From Alishewanella metallidurans (lineage in GTDB: Bacteria; Pseudomonadota; Gammaproteobacteria; Enterobacterales; Alteromonadaceae), in contig NZ_JALAHQ010000001.1 in assembly GCF_036983985.1 (NCBI RefSeq), positions 310,001 to 374,000 of the forward strand: a stretch of 64,000 nucleotides of DNA, written 5' to 3'. Made by a program: the position numbers and the translations under genes. Below the pieces are notes generated by a model. The model did no database searches, was not told the DNA's origin, and saw nothing but the letters and a program-made list of their open reading frames with translations. This document shows, one piece after another, positions 34,169 to 41,462 of this stretch. How positions within the stretch are numbered: position 1 is the first letter of the stretch; each line of letters begins with the position of its first letter.

Positions 34169-35800
34169 TTAACACGGTTCTAACTGTAGGTGTTTAGCAT
34201 GGGCAATGCTAACCCGCTGATGACTAACAATAATCAGTAGGCCATCGCGTTGGCGTTTCAGCAGTGCGGCTAATACCTGTTCGGTGCTGGCGGGGTCTAG
34301 CCCGGCGAAGGGTTCATCGAGTAATAATATCGGCCTTTCTGCTAATAATAACCGCGCTAGCGCAATGCGCCTGGCTTGCCCGCCTGACACTGCCGCGCCA
34401 TATTCGCCCATCACCGTATCTAAGCCAGCGGGCTGTTGCTTAGCCCAATCCGCTAAGGCGACGTCAACAAGCACCTGCCACAGTTTGTCATCGCTAGCAT
34501 CTGGTGCTGCTAAACGCAGGTTTTGTGCTAGCGTGAGATCGAAAATATCTGGTTGCTGAGTGAGGTAACCTAAAGTTTCGTCTAACTGCCAGTGCGCATA
34601 AGCGTGGTTATTTAATTCAAGTGCACCGGTGCAGGATAATTGATTAGCCAGAGTCATTAGTAGTGTGGTTTTGCCACTGCCAGATGCACCACTAATTAAT
34701 AGAACATCGCCGCTGCGCAGGCTGAAACTGACGTTATCGGGGCCGTGCAAGGCTTGGCCTTGTCGAGCAGACAGTTTACTGACATTTAAACTAAAGGGTG
34801 CATTAGGTATGGCCTGCTTGACGTCAGCTACAACAGCATAGCCGTCAGCTAACTGATTTAACCGATCTCGTGCTGACATACTTAAACCTAGCGCCATAAA
34901 GCTCTGGCATAACGGCAGTAGCGCTTCATTTAATGCCCACAGTGCCAACAGTGCAGATAGCAATAAGGGTACGCTTAGCACCGCATGGTTCACCAAGACA
35001 CTGCCTTGCCACAATAATGCCAGTAGGCTAAGTGCCAACAAGCTTTGCTGAATTAAGCTAACCCGACTAGCAAGCTGCTGCTGACGTAATTGTAGGCTCA
35101 TGTAAGCATGGTCGTGCTGGCTAAAATATCGAGTTTTGTCTTGCCAACGCTGCCAAAGCAATAATGAGGTTAGCATTGCTAATGGCTCTAGTAATACGGT
35201 GCGACGTGTTGCTGCAGCTTGAGTGTCTTGTTTGGCCAGTGCAATGCCTGGGCGTAATGTAAGCAGCGGTATTATTAGCGCGAATACTAGCGGTAGGCCT
35301 GCGCTATAAAATAGTGCTGGCGCTAGCAGGTACCAAAATAATAATACCAGTGCGCTAAGGCTGCAGGCCCAAAACCACGGTGTAACGACTTTGAGTGGCA
35401 GCTGGTCAAGTAAATCAATATCAGTAACTAAGCGCTGTAAGGTATCGGCTGAGTGGCGGTTATGCTGCTTGCTGCGCGCCAACGTAGCAAAGCTCTGTAC
35501 GCGTAAATCTTTTAGTAAGCCCAACGCAGCATAGTGCGAAGTTAGGCGTTCGGCATAACGCCCAGCAGTGCGGCCAATAGCGCATAAGCGAATAATGGCG
35601 GCGGGGCGAAAGTAATCAAAACTTATTGCACCAATGCTGGCCATGCCGGCTAAGGCTGCGGCGCTAATAAACCAGCCTGATAAGGCCAATAAGGTAACGG
35701 CAGACAATAGCGTAATAAACCCCAGCAACAGTGCTAATAACCAAGCTTTGCTGCGGCTATGTAATAAGTTGCGCAACTTAATTGGCTGATTAGCTAACAT
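34169..35800 (-). CDS. cydC: Heterodimeric ABC exporter subunit CydC
   Basis: With CydD forms the inner-membrane ABC transporter (thiol/heme-linked) needed to assemble cytochrome bd. Six helices (about 15-300) are followed by a nucleotide-binding domain with Walker A ISGASGSGKTTLL, signature VSGGQARRIALARLL and Walker B LLLDEPFAGLD. I chose the ATG at 35800, giving 543 residues and LTLSGWF-like LALSGWFISAAALAG at the position seen in E. coli CydC. A TTG at 35842 would add 14 residues inside cydD. It overlaps the cydD end by 11 bp. Confidence 0.93.
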   Translation of the reverse strand: MLANQPIKLRNLLHSRSKAWLLALLLGFITLLSAVTLLALSGWFISAAALAGMASIGAISFDYFRPAAIIRLCAIGRTAGRYAERLTSHYAALGLLKDLRVQSFATLARSKQHNRHSADTLQRLVTDIDLLDQLPLKVVTPWFWACSLSALVLLFWYLLAPALFYSAGLPLVFALIIPLLTLRPGIALAKQDTQAAATRRTVLLEPLAMLTSLLLWQRWQDKTRYFSQHDHAYMSLQLRQQQLASRVSLIQQSLLALSLLALLWQGSVLVNHAVLSVPLLLSALLALWALNEALLPLCQSFMALGLSMSARDRLNQLADGYAVVADVKQAIPNAPFSLNVSKLSARQGQALHGPDNVSFSLRSGDVLLISGASGSGKTTLLMTLANQLSCTGALELNNHAYAHWQLDETLGYLTQQPDIFDLTLAQNLRLAAPDASDDKLWQVLVDVALADWAKQQPAGLDTVMGEYGAAVSGGQARRIALARLLLAERPILLLDEPFAGLDPASTEQVLAALLKRQRDGLLIIVSHQRVSIAHAKHLQLEPC

Positions 35801-37493
35801 GGTTAAACGTTGCTCCTGTGGTCGGCTTAGTGCTATCGGCAAGATTTATTACCTTATCGAGCCAAGCTAAACCGTCAAGCTGATGGCTAACAATAATCAC
35901 TGTCTTGCCCACGCTTAACTCGGCAATAAGCTGATGTAGTCGATAAGCTGTGTCGGGGTCTAAATGCGCAGTGGGTTCGTCTAATAACCAAAGCTGGCTA
36001 TCACGCAGTAGCAGTTGTGCCAGCGCCAAGCGTTGTAATTGGCCACCAGATAAACCTAGCCCGCGTTCACCTAACACAGTATTTAACTGCAGCGGTAATT
36101 GCTGAACTAGTGGCCATAGCTCTACTTGTTGCAAGCTGGCAATCAGCTGCTGCTCACTGGCTTGTGGTGCGGCCAAACGCAGGTTGTCGGCAATGCTGGC
36201 GGCGGCAATACTGCTGTGCTGCGCCATATAACCCAGTTGCTGTTGCCAGTGCTGGCGCTCAAGTTGCAGCAGCGGTTGTTGATTAACTAAAATACGGCCT
36301 TGATAGGGCAAAAAGCCAAGTAGCGCATGTAATAAACTGGATTTTCCACAGCCACTTGGCCCTTGTAATGCTATACGTTCGCCTGCTGGAATACTTAAGT
36401 GTACCGGTGCTAAGCGTTGTCGGCCATCGTTACCAAGAATGTGCAGTTGCTGTAATTCAAGGCTTGGGGCTTGGGTTAGCGTAAGTTGCGTTGTACCAGG
36501 GTGCTGCCAGGCATGGCTTTGCAGTATGGGCGCAAGCTCGGCTATTGCCGCTTCGGCTTGCGCTTTGGCATGGTAATCACTGCCCAGTTGGCGCAGTGGC
36601 GCATAAAATTCAGGCGCTAATAATAAAATAAATAACGCACCTTGATAAGGCACCGGTATTTCACCTTTGGCCCAAGGTAATATACCCAGTAAACCCAAAC
36701 CTAAATATACGGCTAATAAGGCGATAGCTAGCGCCGAGAAAAACTCCAGTACTGCACTAGATAAAAATGCTAGTTTAAGCACCGCCATAGTGCTGTCGCG
36801 GTAGCGCTCGGCAGAGTTCGCAACCGACTGTTCGGCGCGCTGGGTTGCTTGCAATTGTTGTAACGTATTCATACCGCGAACTAAGTCTAAAAACCGACCG
36901 CTCATGCGGCTTAGTAATTGCATTTGGCGCTGGCTGGCCGCTGCGGCAGCATTACCCAGTAGCACCATAAATATGGGTACTAACGGCGCGGTAACTAATA
37001 AAATAATACCCGCCAGTGGGCTGTAAATAAAGGTGGCAATAACCAATAGCAGCGGTGTTATTAATACTAAATAACGCTGCACATAGTAACGGCTGATAAA
37101 GCCATCTAACGCATCAACTTGGTCTAGCAATTTACTACTTAAGCTACCATCACTGCCATATTGGCTTTTACCTGGGCCGGCTGCAGCCAGCTTATCGAGC
37201 AAACTGCGGCGTAAATTTTTTCGTACCGTTAAACTGGCATTAAGGCTTAATTGCTCACGGCCATATTGCAACAGTGGCCGGCCCAGTAAACATAATACTA
37301 GCCAAGGTAAAGCTGAGATTAATAGCGTGCTGCTAAGTGGTTGCTGTTGCTGACTGGTTATTAGCCAATCAGCAAACAGCATTGCCAACAGATAGCTTTG
37401 CAAAATAAACAGCAGGCTACTAGCAACCGCCAACAGTAAGGCTAAGTGCAGAAGTTTGTGCTGTGGCCGCAGTAATTGTTTTAACTGCGCCAC
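35790..37493 (-). CDS. cydD: Heterodimeric ABC exporter subunit CydD
   Basis: Partner of CydC. Six helices precede a nucleotide-binding domain with Walker A LQGPSGCGKSSLLHALLG, signature LSGGQLQRLALAQLLL and Walker B LWLLDEPTAHLD. The start is unresolved. GTG at 37493 is the shortest common-codon start (567 codons). CTG at 37514 has a good GAGGAA ribosome-binding site 9 bp upstream, and TTG at 37574 would overlap cydX by 68 bp. It follows cydX directly, so the five cyd genes form one unit. Confidence 0.92.
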   Translation of the reverse strand: MAQLKQLLRPQHKLLHLALLLAVASSLLFILQSYLLAMLFADWLITSQQQQPLSSTLLISALPWLVLCLLGRPLLQYGREQLSLNASLTVRKNLRRSLLDKLAAAGPGKSQYGSDGSLSSKLLDQVDALDGFISRYYVQRYLVLITPLLLVIATFIYSPLAGIILLVTAPLVPIFMVLLGNAAAAASQRQMQLLSRMSGRFLDLVRGMNTLQQLQATQRAEQSVANSAERYRDSTMAVLKLAFLSSAVLEFFSALAIALLAVYLGLGLLGILPWAKGEIPVPYQGALFILLLAPEFYAPLRQLGSDYHAKAQAEAAIAELAPILQSHAWQHPGTTQLTLTQAPSLELQQLHILGNDGRQRLAPVHLSIPAGERIALQGPSGCGKSSLLHALLGFLPYQGRILVNQQPLLQLERQHWQQQLGYMAQHSSIAAASIADNLRLAAPQASEQQLIASLQQVELWPLVQQLPLQLNTVLGERGLGLSGGQLQRLALAQLLLRDSQLWLLDEPTAHLDPDTAYRLHQLIAELSVGKTVIIVSHQLDGLAWLDKVINLADSTKPTTGATFNHVS

Positions 37494-37506
37494 AGCGGTA
37501 ACCGAA

Positions 37507-37620
37507 CTAGTCAGCTTGAGTTTCCTCGTCTTCGTAGCCTTTAAACTCCAGCCACATTGCGTTAATAATGCCAAACGAGCAGGCCATTAATACGCCTAAA
37601 ATCCAGGCAAAATACCACAT
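37507..37620 (-). CDS. cydX: Small cytochrome bd subunit CydX
   Basis: 37-residue single-helix subunit that stabilises cytochrome bd-I. Translation of the minus strand from the ATG at 37620 gives MWYFAWILGVLMACSFGIIN, then AMWLEFKGYEDEETQAD and a TAG stop. The WYFAWILG start is the CydX/YbgT hallmark, and the Glu in MWLE is conserved. It lies 17 bp after cydB and is easily missed because of its size. Its end overlaps possible upstream starts of cydD. Confidence 0.95.
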   Translation of the reverse strand: MWYFAWILGVLMACSFGIINAMWLEFKGYEDEETQAD

Positions 37621-37637
37621 GATTTATACTCCTTGGT

Positions 37638-38774
37638 TTAGTACAGCGAATTACTGTTATCGCGAATATGCTGCTCGGTAACTCGGCCACGCATGACAAA
37701 ATAACTCCACGCGGTGTACATTAATATTAAAGGTACAAAGATACAGGCAACGACAAACATAATCATCAGCGAGGTTTCACTAGCGGTAGCGTCCCACATA
37801 GTTAAGCTATGCGCAGGCGTGCTACTAGAGGGCATAACAAATGGGAACATACTAATGCCGGCAGTAAGAATAACCATAGCAATGGCGGTAGCTGAGCTGA
37901 CAAAAGCCGTAATATGCCGCTGCGCTTTGCTGGCTAAGGCACAAACTAAAAAGCCTGCCACACCCAGCGCTGGCACTAACCATAACAACGGCCATTTACC
38001 GTAGTTAGTAAACCAAGCACCTGCTGCTATGGCTACGCTCTTTTCGGTGGTGCGGTTGGCGCCGTTAGTATCAATAATACTAGTAACGCTGTAGCCGTCT
38101 ACGCCAAAATATAGCCACACGCCAGCGAGGACAAAAATAACCGCGCACACTGCGGCAACTGCTGTAGAGAGTTTTTCACTGCGCACTTTAAGTACACCGT
38201 CGGTTTTCAGTTGCAGGTAAGCCGCACCATGATTAACAAACATCAGCAAGCTAAGCACACCAGCAAGTAGTGCAAATGGGTTTAATAACGCCCAAAAGCT
38301 ACCGGTGTAATGCAGGCGTAGAATATCATCAAAGTAAAACGGTACACCTTGCAGTAGGTTACCAAAGGCGACACCAAAAATAAGCGCTGGAATAGCCGAG
38401 CCTGCGGTTAGCGCCCAGTCCCAGCGGTTACGCCAAGCATCGTTATCAATTTTAGAGCGGTATTCAAAACCTATTGGTCGTAAAAATAAGGCAAATAATG
38501 TCAGCATTAATGCGATATAAAAACCACTGAACGACGCAGCATATACCGTGGGCCAAGCGGCGAATAAAGCACCGCCGGCGGTAACTAGCCACACCTGATT
38601 GCCGTCCCAGTGCGGGGCAATGGTATTAATCATCACGCGGCGCTCGGTATTGGTTTTACCAATAACTTTTAGTAAGGCTGCTACGCCCATATCAAAACCA
38701 TCGGTAACGGCAAAACCAATTAGTAATACGCCAATCAGCAACCACCAGATAAATCTTAGTGCTTCGTAATCCAT
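37638..38774 (-). CDS. cydB: Cytochrome bd ubiquinol oxidase subunit II CydB
   Basis: Integral membrane subunit of the high-affinity quinol oxidase. The 378 residues and about nine helices match the family. Characteristic blocks are FIWWLLIGVLLIGFAVTDGF, NTIAPHWDGNQVWLVTAGGALFAAWP and MWDATASETSLMIM. One base separates it from the cydA stop, and cydX follows after 17 bp. Confidence 0.97.
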   Translation of the reverse strand: MDYEALRFIWWLLIGVLLIGFAVTDGFDMGVAALLKVIGKTNTERRVMINTIAPHWDGNQVWLVTAGGALFAAWPTVYAASFSGFYIALMLTLFALFLRPIGFEYRSKIDNDAWRNRWDWALTAGSAIPALIFGVAFGNLLQGVPFYFDDILRLHYTGSFWALLNPFALLAGVLSLLMFVNHGAAYLQLKTDGVLKVRSEKLSTAVAAVCAVIFVLAGVWLYFGVDGYSVTSIIDTNGANRTTEKSVAIAAGAWFTNYGKWPLLWLVPALGVAGFLVCALASKAQRHITAFVSSATAIAMVILTAGISMFPFVMPSSSTPAHSLTMWDATASETSLMIMFVVACIFVPLILMYTAWSYFVMRGRVTEQHIRDNSNSLY

Positions 38775-38775
38775 G

Positions 38776-40335
38776 TTATGCCTCCTTCGTTACAGCAGGG
38801 CTTTCTAAATCATATTTGCCGGTATGTAAGGTAGATGGGCCAATTTTGGTGTATTTGATCATTAGCCACATTTCGATAATAACGAAGATGGTATACAGCA
38901 CCACTATGCTACCCAAACTAAACCAAATATCGCTGACGCTAAGTTGAGATACCGCCATATGGGTTGGTAAAATTTCACCAATCGCCCAAGGCTGACGGCC
39001 ATATTCGGCAACAAACCAGCCAGTTTCACACGCTATCCAAGGTAAGGGTAAGCTAAATACGGCAAACCTAAGCAGCCATTTGGGTTTGCTTATAGTGCGC
39101 TTGGCGCTGTGCCAAAATGATAGAGCAAATAGCAGTAGCATTAACATGCCGCAGGCCACCATGACACGAAACGCCCAAAATAACGGCCACACTTTAGGAA
39201 TTGAGCCTTCTACCGCAGCGGCTATTTGCTCGGGGCTGGCATTAGCCACATCGTCGGTGTAGCCGCTTAATAACATACCGTAACCTAAATCGGCGCTAAC
39301 TTCGTTAAAGCGGTTTACGGTAACGGCAGATTTATCGCCAGCGCGGTATTGCTGCATTAACACATAGGCTTCTTGACCACGAATTATACGTTCTAAATGT
39401 TGCTGTTTTAGCTCGTGCAAACCCGGCACTTCTTTATCCAGCGAACGCGTGGCAATAAGCCCTAATACCGCTGGAATTTTTAACGCGTAGTCGGTAGTTT
39501 GGGTTTCACTATTGGGTAAACCAAATAAGGTAAAGGGTGCTGGTGCAGGGTGGGTGTGCCATTCGGCCTCTACTGCGGCCAGTTTCACTTTTTGCACGTC
39601 ACCTAGTTCATAACCTGATTCATCACCCAGTACAATAACGGATAATGCGCTGGCTAAACCAAAGGCTGACGCGATAGCAAAGCTGCGCCTTGCAAAGGCG
39701 AGGTCGCGGCCTTTAAGTAAATACCAGCTAGAAATTGCTAACACGAAAATGGCACCAGTGACATAACCGGCTGATACGGTATGCACAAATTTGACCTGAG
39801 CGACGGGGTTAAAAATAACCTCGCTAAAGCTGGTTAGCTCCATGCGCATGGTATCAATATTAAATACTGAGCCAACCGGATGCTGCATCCAGCCATTGGC
39901 AACTAAGATCCACAGTGCGGATAAGTTGGTCGCTATGGCCATTAACCAAGTAACTAATAGGTGTTTTTCTTTACTGAGTCGATCCCAGCCAAAGAAAAAC
40001 AAACCAAATAATGTTGATTCAAGGAAGAAAGCCATTAAGGCTTCAATAGCCAGTGGCGCGCCAAAAACATCACCCACATAGTGCGAATAGTAGGACCAGT
40101 TTGTACCAAACTGAAATTCCATCGCGATACCGGTAGTTACGCCGATTGCAAAGTTAATACCGAATAACTTACCCCAGAATTTGGTCATATCACGATAAAT
40201 GGTTTTGCCGGTCATCACATAAACCGATTCCATAATTGCCAGTAAAAATGCCAAACCGATAGTAAGAGGAACAAACAGGAAGTGGATCATTGCCGTAAAG
40301 GCGAACTGAAGCCGTGATAGGTCTACAATATCCAT
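38776..40335 (-). CDS. cydA: Cytochrome bd ubiquinol oxidase subunit I CydA
   Basis: Heme-carrying subunit that oxidises ubiquinol and reduces oxygen. I chose the ATG at 40335, which gives MDIVDLSRLQFAFTAMIHFL with heme ligand His18 (His19 in E. coli) and has GGAG 7 bp upstream. The start at 40422 would add 29 residues not seen in relatives. The 519-residue length and the long segment between helices 6 and 7 indicate the long Q-loop type. Conserved blocks include NFAIGVTTGIAMEFQFGTNW and GRQPWAIGEILPTH. Confidence 0.97.
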   Translation of the reverse strand: MDIVDLSRLQFAFTAMIHFLFVPLTIGLAFLLAIMESVYVMTGKTIYRDMTKFWGKLFGINFAIGVTTGIAMEFQFGTNWSYYSHYVGDVFGAPLAIEALMAFFLESTLFGLFFFGWDRLSKEKHLLVTWLMAIATNLSALWILVANGWMQHPVGSVFNIDTMRMELTSFSEVIFNPVAQVKFVHTVSAGYVTGAIFVLAISSWYLLKGRDLAFARRSFAIASAFGLASALSVIVLGDESGYELGDVQKVKLAAVEAEWHTHPAPAPFTLFGLPNSETQTTDYALKIPAVLGLIATRSLDKEVPGLHELKQQHLERIIRGQEAYVLMQQYRAGDKSAVTVNRFNEVSADLGYGMLLSGYTDDVANASPEQIAAAVEGSIPKVWPLFWAFRVMVACGMLMLLLFALSFWHSAKRTISKPKWLLRFAVFSLPLPWIACETGWFVAEYGRQPWAIGEILPTHMAVSQLSVSDIWFSLGSIVVLYTIFVIIEMWLMIKYTKIGPSTLHTGKYDLESPAVTKEA

Positions 40336-40415
40336 CTGCATACTCCGCGTGCGCAGGTTAAAAGGAGCTGTACTCACAAAGTGGTACAGTTTTGACACTA
40401 TACAAGCATAGGCAG

Positions 40416-40433
40416 CTAACACCTATGTGTTAG
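40416..40433. promoter_or_regulatory. Palindrome upstream of cydA
   Basis: CTAACAC-CTAT-GTGTTAG has perfect 7-bp arms, about 80 bp upstream of the cydA start and 40 bp downstream of the RpiR-type gene end. It is followed by ATCAA, one FNR-like half-site (TTGAT on the minus strand). It may be a redox-regulator site or a short hairpin. The protein that binds is unknown. Confidence 0.45.
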
Positions 40434-40473
40434 ATCAAGTTTTCAAAACTTTATATTAGCGAAATTGAATATT

Positions 40474-41334
40474 TTACCGTTTGCGCGCTAAAAAGGTATC
40501 GACAGCTTTATTTGATGCTGCAAGTTTTTTTCGCCCTTGGGGGCAGGTTTGAGTTAACAAAATAAATAAGGTATCTATAACTAACTCTTGGGCGTTGCGC
40601 GCCAGTATTGATGATAACCGTGCTGAACCCTCGTCTGCCACCGTGTACAAGTTTACTCCAGCTAGCTTAGCCACGCTATTATTGCCATAAGAGGTAATAG
40701 TGATTATCTGTACACTATTGGCTGCGGCTTGTTCGGTTATTTTTACACTATCAGGTGTTTCGCCTGATTCACTTAACACCACCAATACGTCTTCTAAGGT
40801 GTAATTAGCAATATTAGCGAGCTGAACGTGGGTATCGGTTTCGGCTAATGCGGCAATACCTAATTTTTGCAGCTTAAAAGAGAAATCTTTTGCTACTAAT
40901 GCCGAGCCGCCTTTGCCACATAACAATACTCGTTTAGCATTACGTAACCATAATGCCGCCTGTTCAAAATGAGTTTGCGAGTTAATAGCATGGGTTTTTT
41001 GCAGCACATTAATTTTGCTCGCAAGTAATTTTTGCGTCATGGCGCTAAACGTATCGTCTAACGAAATTTCACCATGCAATTTATCAGTGCTTAGTATCGG
41101 AGCTTGACGATGTAGGCTGTCGTTAATGGCAAATTTGAAATCAGGGTAACCTTTATAGCCTAGTTTTTGGGTAAAACGCACCACGCTTGCTTGGCTTATG
41201 CCGACTGCTTTAGCCAGCAGTTGTGAGGGCATATCACGAATATGATCAGGGTTAGCTAAAATGTAGTCTGCCAGTTGCTGTTCAGCGCGAGGAAGCTTTT
41301 CACGTAGGGCATTAATTTTATCGAGTACAGACAT
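40474..41334 (-). CDS. MurR/RpiR-family transcriptional regulator
   Basis: 286-residue regulator. The N-terminal HTH (about 1-77) has LLAKAVGISQASVVRFTQKLGYKGYPDFK. A SIS sugar-phosphate-binding domain (about 120-250) has RVLLCGKGGSALVAKDFSFKLQKLG and VLVVLSESGETPDSVKITEQA. Such proteins sense phosphosugars; HexR and MurR are members. It lies downstream of a TonB-dependent receptor gene on the same strand and near anmK, so an amino-sugar or muropeptide ligand is possible. The ligand is not determined by the sequence. Confidence 0.88.
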   Translation of the reverse strand: MSVLDKINALREKLPRAEQQLADYILANPDHIRDMPSQLLAKAVGISQASVVRFTQKLGYKGYPDFKFAINDSLHRQAPILSTDKLHGEISLDDTFSAMTQKLLASKINVLQKTHAINSQTHFEQAALWLRNAKRVLLCGKGGSALVAKDFSFKLQKLGIAALAETDTHVQLANIANYTLEDVLVVLSESGETPDSVKITEQAAANSVQIITITSYGNNSVAKLAGVNLYTVADEGSARLSSILARNAQELVIDTLFILLTQTCPQGRKKLAASNKAVDTFLARKR

Positions 41335-41462
41335 CTGGTGGTCCTGTTTACTTGGCAGCTAGGCACAGTAGGGTAAAACGGCTTTAACCAGCAGCTTATT
41401 ACGATAGAAACCAATTGAAAAGCCCAGCCTGTAATACAGGCTGGGAAACACCGAGTCTTAGC

